From assembly GCA_022539475.1 (NCBI GenBank), contig VCMS01000457.1:1-55539 (forward strand): DNA of 55,539 nucleotides. The letters run 5' to 3'. A model generated the notes under the pieces. That model searched no databases. It had not been told where the DNA came from and was given only the letters and a program-made list of their open reading frames with translations. The DNA is from Gracilaria domingensis. Taxonomy: Eukaryota; Rhodophyta; Florideophyceae; Gracilariales; Gracilariaceae. The translations under genes and the position numbers were made by a program. This document shows, piece after piece, positions 13,902 to 27,770 of the stretch. Position 1 is the first letter of the stretch, and the number at the start of each line of letters is the position of its first letter.

Positions 13902-14432
13902 GTTGCGACGGCGAGGCGGACGAGATGTGGCGACGATGCGCGCGCAAGTGACGGAGGTGGCGCGAGATGCATCGCGTTTGCTGGGCGTGGGCGCCGCAAT
14001 TGACAGATGTGAAAGAGCCCTTCTGCCTGTCACTTGGCCCCTCATCGCGCACTTGCGCTGCGCTACTGTCAGATATCGGTTGTCTGCTAGCGGCGTGACA
14101 TACCCCGCTGACACTGTGCGTATCGATTCCTAGTCCAGTCCGCCCAGTCTGAACGATCGAACTGGTGATGGGGTGCACCTCCTGTATGCGGACCGAATGG
14201 TAGATACCGAACCGCCGGAGCGTGCCAAGACGCCGTGAGTGGCTTGATCCGTCTTGGGCAGGTAACTCCTCGAGTGGCGGAGTACAGCCATGGCTTTCGA
14301 GTCAACGTTCGGGGCGTAACCATCTCCTTCCTTATGTTCGCGCGAGGTAGGCGCCGCCTTCCTCCATCAACAGGCACCGGCCCTTTGTTCAGATAACTAC
14401 CCACGTTTCATCTCCTCCTATACACGCGTATA
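13902..14432. other. Left-arm copy of nicastrin/HAD promoter region
   Basis: Mirror of 42273-42664 but about 140 bases longer, with many insertions. No independent gene; the long GC-rich frames here are shadows. Confidence 0.5.
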
Positions 14433-16847
14433 ATCTGCACGCTGTCAAATGGAGTGGCCGCGCGTTTTAGACGTCTTGCGCCATCGTCATTGTCGCTCAA
14501 CTGACGGGCTACTGCCGGTTCCGGTCACGCGTCAGGAAAGTTGGATCGCTTTCGCGTTTTCGAAGGTGCTAACATAAGGTTGCCATGGTGTATCATGCAG
14601 AGCAATAATCGAAGTCTTCTCTCATCGGTTGGGCGTTGCGGCCAATGCGACGCAGATGTTCGAGAAGCACCAGTTCGTGAGCTTCGTTCCCTTGAAGAGA
14701 TAACTCAGGTTGCCAGGCAAGCAGAACAGACCGAGCCATCGCATTTAGTTCCAGAGCGCGTTTTCTTTCAAAGAGGGTCCAGATCTGGTATCAATTTTGC
14801 AGAATAGTTATCGACGCGTCCTTGTGTACGAGGGTCCCCCTCAGGACGCGCAGATGAGTTTCTCGATGAAGAACGTCGATAATGAAACAAATCAAGACCT
14901 TCTTTTAACTATTCACTCGAAGAGACCAGAGATCGATCGTCCTGTACAAACTTGTTACGGTGAAGAAAGATCCGGGGCGACAAATGCCAAGGGAGGCCCG
15001 CTCGGAACTTGGCAGCTGCATCCAGCAGTTCATCCTTCAATATCTGTGTTCATATTACCTTATTCTGCAGATGAGATCTTGTCTCAGCGAGGCCCGATTT
15101 CGTGATCCACTGATCATCCCTATGGAAACACAAGGTGCTTTTCTCCTCAGTACAGCTCCATCCAATTGGTAGAATGTGGGCTTGTGCTCCACTGTCACTA
15201 CCGGGGACACCGTTTCGGACGCATTATCACCAAACGAAAGCAACGCACAGTAGATAAGCGGCTTCTCTGTTACCGAATGGGTGCCGCGCAGTGTTTGGGA
15301 GACCAGGACCTGTTTACGCATAGGACGTCATTTGTTTTGGTCTCCCTGGGTCGAGTCAATCCCATCAAGCTGTACCTCTGATGCTCCCCGCAGTACTTGT
15401 TTCTCAACAAGCGCAATGGACTCTTATGGCATTCTTCCAGAATTGGACATGGGTGCTGGAGCAGATTTAATATCCTCTTGGCTGTATTGATGGCTGTCAG
15501 AAGGCTGTGGCCAACTACTCGGCGCAAAGCCCACAGGGGAAGGCGATTTTGAACGGCAGCCTGTCTATTTCGCTTTCAACGCTGAGACTTGGGGCTATGC
15601 AGGTTCCGCCAGGTTTCTGAGAGACATGTTGGATTTGAATGTGACGAGAGCAAGATATTTCCGAAGGTCGGAAAGGTTGCAAAAAACCGTTCATCAACAA
15701 CCTGAAGTTCAAGGAATTCGAAGGCGCTGATATTCAAGTACTAAACTTGGGTCAGTTATAACTCCCTCCACCGGCAACAGCCCCCCCACGTCTCAGTTCT
15801 TCACTCATCACGACGTGCACTTGGCGAAGTCTTGAAGAAATGTTGAATAACACCTTTATGAGTCAGGTCTGATCTTGAACGCGGTGGATTTGATTTTGAT
15901 TCCGAAGAGCCAGTAACTCCAATTGACGCTTCTCAAAGCTTCAACTTCTTCTTCAACGATAGTAGGATCGACGTTGTGAGCGTAACCAATTATCCTCTGA
16001 ATTTCAGCACAAAATCTACCACCCATGCTTGACACTGAGTTACGAATCAGTCAACCTCCCAGAAGGAATCAATGTACAAGGCTGCGAACGCCATCGCAAC
16101 CAGCAATAGTTAACATTGCGTTTGAAGATCCCAGAGAAATCCTAGCGAATTCAAACACGATTGATAACGTCATTACTTGCATGACTGGTAATTGGACAAA
16201 CTGTTCCATGGTGCGAGAATACTTGGGGGAAGACTATGAGAACATGACTGTAACGACCGGGAACTATGTTGGTGCGTGCTTCCCTTCCGATGTTCTTCGC
16301 TTCAACAATCCTAGCGCCGCAGCTGAACTGGCTTTGGTTCAAGCCTTCTTTGCCCATCACAACCGTTTCAACGAAAGCTCAGAGAACTGCAATAATGAAA
16401 ACGATTGCGAGGACTATGATCGAGATATCAATCGACAAGAATCGCCACAAACACAAGGTGACCTCGTGATGCACAGTGCACTCGTCGTCGGTGTGTTCTC
16501 TCAGATACATATACTCATAGGGCGTTTGGAGGCGGTATTAACATGGTCGACTCGATAGGAGGGTTTGAACTCGAGAAAAGGTTCAAGAGAGAAGAGTTTG
16601 ACGGCCATGCACCTCGCCAGGGAGACTGGACAGAAGCTTTTGGGATCCCGAGATCGGATTTTGTGGGCAAGTCCAAGATAGCGACTTTTACGAGGCTGTT
16701 ATCTTCGGAGTGGGAGTATGTGTTCTTGTTCTGAGTTTCTTGTTCGGTATATGGTTTGACCGTGCCTTGTTTGACGACAAGAGAGTATTGACAGTGGAGG
16801 AATCGAGCATGTCAAGCACAGGGGATTCTCTCGTGCCACCTGTCTAG
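14433..16847 (+). pseudogene. Left-arm copy of nicastrin, corrupted
   Basis: Mirror of 39900-42272. The start codon is interrupted by one inserted base (14433-14437), and the frame is lost repeatedly, but 16025-16558 and 16543-16734 keep long correct stretches. Differences here include some substitutions (for example near 16257 and 16278) as well as indels. Confidence 0.86.
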
Positions 16848-16884
16848 AGGCTTGGTTCATAAGTGTCACCAACCGAAATGGTGA

Positions 16885-19800
16885 TCATATCCTACTTCGC
16901 AACCATTCTGTAAGGGGCTCCAAATTGTTCACGCAGTCCGCGTCAGGAATTGGGATAGTTTTGCGAAGCGTTGTTCTTCTAGACGCATGTGAAAGCGATT
17001 GAAACAAGTTCCCCAGAGTGCCAGTGCTCTCCGGGAACGACAGAATACTCCGAAAGTCTGAACAGAACAATTCTCCTAATGATTTCGGGACAGCGACCGG
17101 GATCCAAATATGACTTGGAATCGCAGATATGTATCTGTACATCATGTCTCCCTCTCCAGGCATGTACAAGAGGATGTGGAATTCAGCCCAAGGCTGTGCA
17201 GAAACAATCATTTTCGAAGAGTGCGGCCCCACCGCACTCGTCAACACATCGAACTCCACATGTTTGTCGCAGAGATGAATCTGCTTCCAAGCTGCACATA
17301 ATGCTCAGTATGATGGACCCTAATGAGTCAACTGTCTTTGCGGAAGTCAAAGGCGTAGGTCCCCTTGCAACCAGATGGTCCGAAAGAGCTACAACTGAGT
17401 TGAAGAACTGAGAATCTGTGGAGGTGATAGACTGCTTCTCCTCGTGTTCGTTTCTGCTCTTATGAGACGCCCTTCGGTTTCGACGCAGATCTTTCCTACT
17501 TCAAGGGCAAAGTCGAACAAGGCATGAGGATCACGACATCGGCTGGGAGGCACTTCAACCAAATTTCAAAGAGCAACCTATTATTGAGCAAATCAGACAT
17601 GAATAGTAACCGGCAAAGCTTTAAACCTTCTGAGGTGAGACCATCATGCTTCAACCACGATCGTACCAAGGAGTCCAAGGAAACCAGAACTGATTCGTTC
17701 ATTGGATCTCCAGGGCTTTGTAGCATCTCGGATCGCAGTTCACCGTATCATTGAGTAACCTCCACGTTAGAGGAACGAACTTCCGCGCAATTTCCTCTGC
17801 CTCCGAAGTTTCCATATTATGAGCCAAAACCAACAGGATATCTTTCCTGAGGATGCATCTTGACGTCAAGTCAAGTATAACTTGTACATCGCTAGGATGA
17901 CGCAGGCAGAGGGCTGTCTGAGCAATGCTCACGAACACTCTAGGCGAGAACAGTAACACCACCCATTCCGCACAGGGCATTTGCTATAGCCGCCATCACC
18001 CCTTGACAGATATACTTTGTTGGACATAGCTTTCCCTCTCCCGTTTAGCTGCGTGGAACTAGTTACGTCTCACCTCCTCGAATGAGCAAATCCCTTATGC
18101 AGTAGCTTGCCAGTTGTAGAATACGACAGTCCGCGATGGCTTAAAGAGGCAAGACATTTGAGACTCCCCTCAATTCTCCGTGGAGTGCCAGACATGAATT
18201 TAGCTATCCCAGCGGTAAGTTCACATCCGAGACTCAAACACTATCAAGTGAGTGTAATAATGTCTCATCAAATGGAACTGACATCACAGCCAACGCCGTT
18301 GCCACGAATGACCGGCTGCTGCTCTGCGTGACGTTGAATGACGATTTCCCCGACGCGACAACATCTTTGCTGCCGCCACAACCTGGGGAGCGAGTCCGCA
18401 AAAGCTGATCTTAGCAAACTGGGCCATTTGATGTATCTTTCCACGCTGTGCTAACGCCCTCTTCTCAGGTGCTAGTGCGTCAGATGCATGTCCAGGAGCC
18501 TGCATCATTTTTTGTACCTAAACAATGAATGTAGCCTTCAAAGAAAGGGCTTTCAATACTGAGGTTGTCATTCTGCTTCCTGCACCAGACGGAAATGGCT
18601 TGAGGAAGCTGGAGATGCATTGCAGGACAAAAGTTTGAGAGAGATCACAGCCGAACAGCGAGCACACCCTTCGCTGCCATCCTGCTCAGTCAACTTAGAC
18701 TCGAACAGGACTGTCACTGGCCCAGTTCAGATGGGCTGCTGTTTCTAAGAGGAATTCCTCCAAAAGAAGGTACTGTGAGCAATCCATCTTGGGGGTTTCC
18801 TTCCTACCGTTCCAGACAGCTTTACAATATGTTTTTGCGATGATATCACAAGACAAATTGTTTGTCGCAACGGAGGCAAGTCTGTCTGGTCCCAACAAGC
18901 AGCTGCATTATATTGCTTAAGAGGGCGGGAGGAGTTGGTGGGACTCCGCGAGATACTTGTGCACGAACTTGGTGAGTTTAAGATAATAATCCGAATGGCG
19001 TTTGAGGGCCTCTTTGCGAAATTCTACTGAGCTCGACTCAAGGCAGCGTGCTCTAGCAATTTCAACTAGAGTTCTTGTATGGCAGTGCGTCTCACTCAGG
19101 CCAGAGGGCAAACAGTGGCGATTCATCTCCTCGCACCATAAACAGCCGGGGAATAGAACTCTGAAGCAAAATAATGGTCCGCGATCAAGTTGTGTTGGTC
19201 TAGATGCACAAACTTGCCCCAGGCAACACACTCTACAGTTCGAATAACGCGACTTGGTTTGTGAGGGCTGAATGGAAGTTTCTGCAGCCGGAAGGAGGGG
19301 AAAACAACCAGCCTTAATGCCATCAGAGTTAAGCTGGTTCGGCTATGCGCTCCAGCCGTGGCTAGAAATCAAAGCGGCCACACATTTGAGGCATAACCCT
19401 TTGAGATAAATAGTCGGAGCGGTTGATAGCGATCAGCTAGAGTGTAACCAGCGCTCCATCCGGGGAGGTGCCGTGATGATGTACTTGTGAGTGGGGAGTG
19501 CATCGATTTGCTTCCGCGGTCAAAGTTCCCGTCCAGATCAAAGCGCTCTCTCCGGCATAGGGCCCCAATGTCTTCCACGGCTTTCTGACAAAACTTGATC
19601 CACATGCTCCTGTGTTTTTTTTCGCGTTTGCAGTGAACATCGGTCATCCATAATCGCTTCGCTCTTCAACTGCTTCGTCTCTCTTGTCCTCTGTGACTTT
19701 CTCGTCAGACTCTTCTTTCGTAGACGGATGTAGATAAGCTTGGTTTCCTTTCACGCCGCTGTTTGCCGAAGGTGTTTACTGTGATCGGCTTCGGGTTGTG

Positions 19801-20437
19801 AGGCGCCCCGTCCCTGGGAACGTTTGTCGCAGGACTGAGATCTTTCCGGCTTCAGCGTGGCATACTATTTCCTGCGCGCCTGACGTATCTGCTCCAAAGA
19901 ATGGAAGCTAGATGGACCGATGCCTACTGTGCCGGTTGTACGACTCGACGAAGATGATTCCACGGGCTTCGGGGCAGGGCGACATCTTCCTTTGACGCTA
20001 TCTCCTGTGTATCGAAAGGAGGTTGGCTCAGAAGTGGACGGAACATCATCAGGATCACAGCGTCAGCGTGTCTCTCTCACGCTAGCAAAACCGAAGGGCG
20101 GCGACGGTCCAGTCCCCGAAAGACTGCGGAAACGGCGTAACGACAGGAGGTCGGGCGACTTTCATACTCCTCCTTCCTCGAACGACGACGTCGCGAACCC
20201 AGCGCGCTCCTCATTGTGGGGCAGCAACGCGCGAGGAGGGAGTCTGTTCATCCGGTGGCGCGCGGACCGGCGGCTAGTAATGCTGTTCACAGCTGCTCCG
20301 GGTCGCGCCTGGTGGACCATTCTTCCACGGCTTTGTTTCTGGACGAACTGGAAGCCTGGGTCGCGCAGAGCATTTTCCTCCTGATTGAAGCGCGATGCCG
20401 CGGGCGCGCAGCTGGGTCGTGGACGGAGCCGGGCATG
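16885..20437 (-). pseudogene. Left-arm copy of RPAP1, corrupted
   Basis: Mirror of 36359-39862, about 50 bases longer. Short open pieces preserve the right-arm sequence (for example 17699-17980 and 17496-17726), separated by frame changes. An extended T run at about 19613-19620 replaces a shorter one in the clean copy. There is no sign of selection-shaped decay. Confidence 0.85.
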
Positions 20438-21046
20438 CGCGCAGTGCTCTGGCGTGTCCGAACTCACGTACTACGAAGGGGTCGCGAGCGGAATCGGGAG
20501 TGAATCCCCGCCGCTGTATGCAACGCCTGTATCCGTGACGCGCGGGCCGTCGGATCAAACTTGGATTCCCGGTACCCGCAAGAAGCGGGTGCCGCTGTTT
20601 TCGTTCAGTGGGGAGATATGGAACTGGCTGCAGAATGCCGGACCGTTTTGATCCGAAATCGGCGCGCCACCAGCCAATCAGCACGGTCCGCGGCGCGCTG
20701 TGGAAGCGACTCATCACGCGCAGCAACGCGGGCTGGCACCAATCAAGACGCCCATTCGTCCGCGGCGCTGACGGCCCGCCGCGCGCTTCACAACGCAAAT
20801 CTAGCGCGCGGCACGCGCGCGGACACGCGCGCTTCTCCGCCACCAGCCGGCGCAAGCGCCTGCCCGCGGGGGATCGCAATATCATCTGTCTTTGACAACG
20901 CCTCCCGCATCGGCCTGTCGCCGCGCGCGTGCATCGGCCTCACCGACTGTGCGAGGGCGACGTCCAACTACGTGTGCCCTTTCGGTGAAGCGCCGTCGGC
21001 CAGGTGGCAGAGAGACCGCCCGTCAGTGTGGGCCTGAACAGCAAGC
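20438..21046. other. Left-arm copy of cyclin/RPAP1 promoter region
   Basis: Mirror of 35773-36358, GC-rich, with indels. The CCAAT boxes are seen here in forward orientation (for example near 20672). No independent gene. Confidence 0.5.
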
Positions 21047-22166
21047 ATGGACGAGCAAGTCGTGCCGACGCTTCAACGTAAGGGCACCGCCGGCGCCCGC
21101 ATACAGCAAGCCAAATGCGTTTGCGACGCTCGGCATACCGTCAAGGGCGACTTGTCGTCGTTGGCGCGACACAAGTCGGCCATCACCGACGAGGCCGAAG
21201 CCCGTTCTAGCTACAGGCCTACGGTCTCGTCAACCTCTCCGCAAGTCTCTTCTCTGCGCTCTCCAGCTTTGGTCGCCGGCCGCGAGTATTCCGGAAAGCT
21301 TCGCTGGGAAAAAACCGCCCCCCCTTCCAAAAAAAGGGGGCCCCGGGGGAAAAAATTATGGCGCGCCAGAGCTGGGAGGGCGCTCGTGAACGTCGGCTTG
21401 CCGGTTGCGTGCGTTCCCGCCGCAGGCGCCTGCTGTCTCGAAGGTTATCCGTGCTTCTGTTGCGGATGTCAGTCGTGGCCTATGTTGGCCCACACCCTTC
21501 CGCCGGCCAACCGTGGAGAAGTGCTCTGTTTACTTTTCGAGTACCTGGAGCTCAATGCCGACGAACAGTGTTGCTCGTCGTATGCTTGCTCCGCCGCTAC
21601 GTGCGAATGGGTGGTCGCTTCCCGTTGTCGTGGTGACTGGGCTCGTCCTCAGCGATGAGGAGTGTGTCAGTAGCTGTTGGCCAGTTACTTGCTGTTCTTC
21701 ACAGTGAATCGAGTTCCCCGGTCGTACTGCAAATGGATCTCCGGAGCTGCTGGTCCAAACTCCGCTTGGTTCGAGCAGGTTTCGTTCCTCAAAAAGTTGT
21801 TGGGATTTGGCGCATTTCCCATCGGCGAAAGACTTTAAGGGATGTCAAAGAAGTCTCTCAAAAGATATTCGAAGAAGACGCACGACGCTGCTAAGCAGAA
21901 GAATGACTGGTTCCAATTGACAAGGCTGCCGCTGAGACTAAGCCCGAGCCGCTGCGAAGCTGCTGGGCAGCTGGCAGCGCAATGGTCACGACACCGCCCG
22001 AACAGGTTGGCAAGAAAGCGAAGCTTACGCTACCATTGTTCCGGCTGACGACTCCGTTGTTCCAAGAGTCGTTATCCCGCGCTTGGATGGAGCCCACGTT
22101 CACGCTGTTCCTGCTGCTCCGGCCGCATTTGTCCCAGCAATTTCACATTGGGTGCCGCACTGGTAA
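21047..22166 (+). pseudogene. Left-arm copy of cyclin-box gene, corrupted
   Basis: Mirror of 34696-35772. Start and stop codons are both recognisable, but the interior is scattered over all three frames. A homopolymer-rich block at about 21308-21358 (runs of A, C, G up to seven long) replaces a shorter ordinary stretch of the right arm (about 35488-35512) and looks like base-calling or assembly junk. Residues of the cyclin box can still be read piecewise. Confidence 0.8.
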
Positions 22167-23329
22167 TGCATTGGTTTGTTATATAGTGTCTCTTTTCAAG
22201 CTTAAATGGGTACACAATCTTATGATATCTACCGTTCAGTCCATTCCGAACGTAATCATGTTTTTATGTCTCGAACGTGCTCAATATGTACTATTGTCTG
22301 CAGAATTCGACAAGGTGTGCCGTTCGACAAGTGTCCGAAGTTGCCATTGATGCTCCCAAGAAGCCCCAATGGTTATTGCACCAAGCATCGGAAGGAGCGA
22401 TCTCCGAAAAACTTGCTACGATACTCGTAAAGCTCTATTTTTATCTTAAGTGTTCTAGCTACCCAGGGTATCCTAGATGGTTATAACGTTATAACCACGC
22501 ACCATCTTTCAGTGATTGTCGTGCACGCTCTGTTCGTTACAAGCGTAAGCTCAGTAGATAGTGAGCTACAGATGTATCTTTACAACACGTAATCACATGG
22601 TGCGCGTTGTTCCCCTCCGGCAACGTTGCGTTCAAAGTTTGTCAGCTTGCGACTTCGACGTACACAAGTACTAAACGTTTAACGCGAAACCTTTAGCTTT
22701 TGCTGTCAAGAGTACGAACTGCATCTCAGACAAGTCGTCGCGCTAATCGAAAGGTCATGGACCTGCTGCCAGTGACACCGCAAGGAACACAATTCCGTTG
22801 TTTTACAATGACTTTGAATACCAGGTTCCTCGTCCCCACTGAGTTCTACCTCAAGAGAGTAAGTCCTCTAAAGTCTCAGACAATCTTTTCGCCAAAGACG
22901 GAATCAAGCATGCTGTACAAAAAAATTCCGTCCCATTCGTCTGGGGACAAGTTCATGGTTACAACAACTCTAGGAACCCCGGTTTGAACTACATACCCGA
23001 CGAACCTAAACATCTAAAAGAATAATTGCTTCGCAGATGAAAGTCGTTTGCGAGACTGTGTTAAATGTTTCTCGTAGCAAGATGTTCCCATGATGAGAAA
23101 TCCTTACTGTCGACACCCTGACAAGATAAATACACTTCGCAAAATCCCACCTCCAGTGCGAGTAAAGGAAAATTCATTCCCACATGTTCTCCGCTGGGAC
23201 CACGGTCTGGACTTCCAGGATTCGATGATGCTTTTTTCTAGAGAAACAGAGAGTTCCAAGCAACCTGTCTGCTCTCCGCTTGCTTGTTTTTTCCGCTAAA
23301 CAGTTCGATATTTCCACAGTAGAAGAGTG
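22167..23329. other. Left-arm copy of the kinase/cyclin intergenic region
   Basis: Mirror of 33528-34695, close to identical, including the 18-base palindrome (22479-22496). No gene seen. Confidence 0.6.
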
Positions 23330-25942
23330 CTATGATTCCACACGATGGCATAGGACATTAAGCCTTTGTACAAGATTGTCAAAGGTAGGTCGGCGCCTTG
23401 GATCATCAGCAAAGCATTCAACAATCATCTCCCTTAATTCCGGCGCACATTGTTCTGGAGGAGGAGTAGGGAGCTTCTCACCCCTACTGCCGACCTTGAA
23501 TACGATCTGCATGGGGTGATCATCTCGCCATGGCTTCTCACACATAACAAGCTCCCAGAGAATTACACCGAAGAGAAGACATCAGACTTCTCATTAAATG
23601 GATCCTGTCGAAGCAGCTCTGGTGCCATCCATTCGGGGTGCCCCCAGGTCCGGTGTTGACATAAGACCCAGTTCTCAATCGACTAAGACCAAAGTCCGTA
23701 ATCTTCACCTCACGGACGTTTTTGCCCAATAGGACATTTGGCGATTTAACGTCCCGATGGATCACGATGGGATATTGCGAATGCAAATGCGCCATTCCTT
23801 TGGCTACCCCAAACGCAATCCATACTGTCTTGATTAGTGGAAAAGGCCCGAGCTGATTACGACGTCGACGGTGAATTGCCCGATAGAGACTTCCGCCAGG
23901 CATAAATTCGAGGATGATGGCCAGATTTGGACTATGAATGCAAGCTCCGATAAACTCCACAATATTAGGATGTCGGAGCTTCGACATGAGTTTCATCTCG
24001 ACCATGAATTCAGCTTTCAAAGCCTGAGGGTCGTCATCCTCAAGCTTCTGAAGCGTTTGACAGCAACCATTCGCTGATTCAGTCGACACTTATACACTTC
24101 ACCAAATCCCCCAGCACCAATTCTCGGACCGAATACGATCTCCTTGAAATCAATTGCCCAACTGTCTCTCCATCGATAATCGAAAAACATCTGTGATACA
24201 GTCTCTTCCCCTTCAGCCTGCTCTGCAAGTGGTTCAAAGAGCTCTCTGTTCTCATTTCCATCGCGTTTCATGAGCAGGTTTTCAGCAATTCGGAGCCGAC
24301 ACTCGGGGTCATTTTGGATTCCAGAACCGGCACCAGCACCTTCGAACAAATCATCAGCATGCGCCAGCACCATCGCGCTCCTCCGGTCTGCTAACCCCGA
24401 CCGCATCAAGAATTTCGTCTAGCAATACGGTAGCTCGGGAAAAGTTGTGCTCGCGACAATCAAGGCCCTCTGTCGCAACAAGCCTTCGAGCAAGAGGTGT
24501 GAGATCGCATCCTTTCCAATATATGGGAACGACGAAATTGCCCAAACTCTCAAAGTCGCGACAGAACGCCATGGAAAAGGCCTCAGTACATTCCACTGAA
24601 TGAAAGTAGTCATCAGACAGCAACGCAAGGAACGTATGACTCGACCTGACCGCATCCATGATCTTGTTATCAACAACGCCGCGTTTTCGGACAGATATAT
24701 CGCGAGATTCCGCCAACCGTGAATCCGGATCTGGGGATTCTTTGACGTAAGGTACGCAATCATATCAGTTGCTGAGTCCTTGTCAGCTGGGGCAAACGAA
24801 AAGAAAACGTCATAATTGCGAGGTGGCATAAGCAGCGGGACCGCCGAACTGCCTGTGAGAGACTCTTTTGTCCTTCGGAACATTTCAATGTCCTTGGTAA
24901 TGTCCGTGTCCGGCAAAAGAATTTTGACGGTACGCAGCGGCAGTCCCATGTGCATCCAGGCGTAGGCTACCTCAACGGCGGCCTGGACAAAATGCTTTCG
25001 CAACGAGGGTGATAACAGTGCGCCACTAAGAGGGATGAGTACAGACTGAATTTGCACATCTCCACCGATTACTGTGGTGAGGCACTTGACAATATCAAGA
25101 ATGATGCTATCGTCCCTGGTAAGTTCCTCACCAGGATCTTCGTAAACCAAAAGTCGTTTGTATTCAAAACCAAGCGGACGTGGGCGCGGCAGTGGACGAG
25201 ATAGCCAGCAGTGATAATGACGTCGATATGAAGGTTCAATCTTGCTCTCCCGTTCAAGCGATGCTAGTGATATACCAGAACGGTTAAGGGCAGCCAGAGA
25301 TGAATCGCGATTCGCTTTATATTGCCCACGTTCGCGCAAGTACACAATCAGTAGATCGGTTTCATCCGCCTTTGATAAGCCTTCGACAGAACCCTGAAAT
25401 AGTTCTATCCTACCAGTATAATCCTTCCGATGTACGTTGATGAAGTCCTTACGTTGCAGCCCCAAAGTATCTGGGCGGCCGTACTTGACAGGTGCATGGC
25501 TGGATGGCGCGGGGCGGTTATCTGAGACGTAAGGATGCTGAACAGGAGCGGCGGCAGCAGGATACCTTCGATTCGCATCGTGTGGAGATCGAGCATTGAT
25601 ATTTGATTGCGGCGAAGAGCGAAGTGGCACGGCTCCAACAGGAGAGTGCTGCTGTTGATGCGGCGAAAGAGGACGTGAATGATAGCCATTAGCGGCTCGT
25701 CGAAATCTATGGGCGCCTTCGGGATGCATTCTTGGAGCATCTCTTTGCGGCAAGTTGCGCGGATCAAAGTCGATTCGGTCGGCATTTGGCACGGCTGCTC
25801 GGTGTGGAGCTTGATCTAGCGGGGCGCGTTGAGCAAGCGCTCGATCGCGTTTGCGACGAGAACGTTTTGCGCCGCGACGAGGTCGGGAAAATGGCGTGTC
25901 GGACGGAGTGGAGTTTCGGGCAGAACTGATACCATTGCCCAT
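23330..25942 (-). pseudogene. Left-arm copy of TIR/TKL kinase, frameshifted
   Basis: Mirror of 30915-33527. The first 408 residues are identical and open; then a 2-base insertion near 24714 (beside the TIR), a 1-base insertion near 24362, loss of one base in an A4 run near 24057 (at the VAVK lysine) and loss of one base in a G5 run near 23637 break the frame. Nearly all differences are indels in or beside short homopolymers, with the residues on either side unchanged. That is what sequencing error looks like, not pseudogene drift. Confidence 0.88.
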
Positions 25943-27770
25943 GACGCGGAGCTAGCGAAGAGGTGAATAGGGCGAATGTGACGGTTGCACGGTTACCGTT
26001 GAGCGCAGCAGTTGGTGTGACGAGAAAAGGGCACCGTGGTGGCACTGGATGGGTGACACGGAGGACTTGATTTTGAGGGAAAAGCGGCGTGTGAGATTGG
26101 CGCGTTGGAGACTGTGCCGAGCGGGAAGCAGAGCAGCACAGACGATGAACTCAGGGTGCGAGGCGCGCAGGCACACACACTGCATGCAAGGGGACAGGAT
26201 GAGCAGAGGCGCACGGCGCGGGGTGCACGGAGACGTCGGAAGGTACGGTGACGTCGCAAAGGGGAGCGCAGCGATGGCTTGGGGCGGAGCGAGAAGAGAG
26301 GAGAAAGGCACCGACAGCAAGGAGCGGCGGCACGAGAGCGGAGGGGAAAACGCGCAGTTAGTTTCGGGGGAGGGGGGTGGGGAGGGGAGGTGGGGGAAGG
26401 GAGGGGGAGGGGGAGGGGAGGGGGAGGGGGAAGGGAAGAGGCCGTCGGCGGTCGTTGGGCGCAAGGTTGCGCTAGGGCGGTTGAGCGTGAACACGGCCCC
26501 TTTTTGGAAGAGCGAAGGTTTCGCTGGGTGCCGCGTTTGTCGCGCTACGGCGGCCTGTGGCGCGTTTGGCGCGGGCGCGCACGGCGTTCGCGCGGTGGCT
26601 CACTTTGGCAACGCCACTGGGTAGCCGCGCGGCTACCCACCGCTGTCCAGCTAATGGGTCGCGATATCATACAGTGGCGCGTGACTGGCGGTGCTGCACG
26701 CTTGGCGGCGCGTGTACGTCGGCGCGCGTCGCGCGGGGCGCGTTCGACTCGCCGCGCCGCGAGCCGCCGGCGGGGTGACTGCGCCGTGTGCCACGGCGAG
26801 TGCACAGTGTAAGGCACGCCGCGCTGCTGCGCCAACAAACGTCAATCCCCCTTTCCGAACATTCCCCCCTTTGTACACATGTTACAGACGCATGTCATCC
26901 CACGCTACCGCCTTCGCCGAAAAGGAGTGCGGTAGAAACCAAATTCCGTCTCCGCGCCTCTGTAGGCTACAGCTCTTGCTGTCTGTCGGCTGCCTTCACG
27001 CCCATAGCTACGTTAAGTTGCCCATCAAAATACCTCGCCCATGCCAGTCAACTTCGCGTAGTGGTGCGCTGCGGTGGTGTAATCGGGATCGCGCAATCAA
27101 TAAGCAACTCCAGAATTATGTAATTGACGACCACGTGTGCGCAAGGATATGATACAATCCGCTCCAGTCGTATGATATCTAATGCTATGCCACTGACCAA
27201 CTTTGTCGTTCGCACCCTCTTGGCAGATCGGCAGCGTTCGGTATCTAACGTGGCGCCAAATTCTCGCCGAAAATTCGGTTTCGGATCGACCCACATTTCT
27301 GCCTCCTTCGGATCCACGATGTTTTGTTTTATGCTACCATTGAAATGCAAAGTTTTTGCCAGCGATAGTCATGAATGATGCAAATGCATTGCAACATGAT
27401 TTTGCTACAAATGCATCCGCAGCCCAGCTGTAAAAATGAGTTCTCTTCTCTCTACCCAGGGATACTGCCCACAACAGCCTTCAATGCACGTACAAAGCCG
27501 TAGCAAAACTGCCAAACAGTTGTCCCACAACTTCTTTGTTTTGGATTCAAGTCAATCCCACTCTCAACCCTTGAATATGAATGGCTATGATATAGACCGT
27601 GCGAATTATTCAAAGAGCGAACTCATATAAAAAACAAGACAAACAAATTAGTCAGCAAGCACTGGGAAAAGTTACCCAGGGGTATCCTTAAGGATACATG
27701 GCATTTTGACCAATAGAAAAAATTTGTCCTTGCGCAACTTTGATATCTTAACCACGAACTTCTGAGTCTG

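Larger units (their letters stand above)
1..27770. repeat. Left arm of giant inverted repeat (error-rich copy)
   Basis: Reverse-complement copy of 29085-55346. I matched landmarks by eye; the sum of paired coordinates is 56854 at 26618-27621, 56857 at 23330-25942, 56747 at 16885, about 56517 at 13055, 56495 at 9291, 56002 at 7800, 55460 at 5622 and 55347 at position 1. The left arm therefore carries about 1.5 kb net extra bases, roughly 1.03 kb of them between 5622 and 9291. Near the centre the arms are almost identical; outwards they differ by many 1-2 base indels, homopolymer length changes and substitutions. Every gene that is open in the right arm is broken here, and the damage ignores coding boundaries. 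This looks like uncorrected single-molecule sequence of the same locus rather than an aged duplication. Confidence 0.93.

Noticed and set aside
26049..26838. Long GC-rich frames (and mirror 30016-30657) encoding Arg/Gly/Ala-rich proteins
   Set aside because: Composition shadows of the purine/pyrimidine tract and GC-rich promoter; frames occur on both strands with no motif.
1..27770. Left arm as a second, diverged set of functional or pseudogenised genes
   Set aside because: The differences are indel- and homopolymer-dominated, equal in coding and non-coding DNA, include junk homopolymer blocks, and one region is inflated by about 40 percent; sequencing error explains this better.
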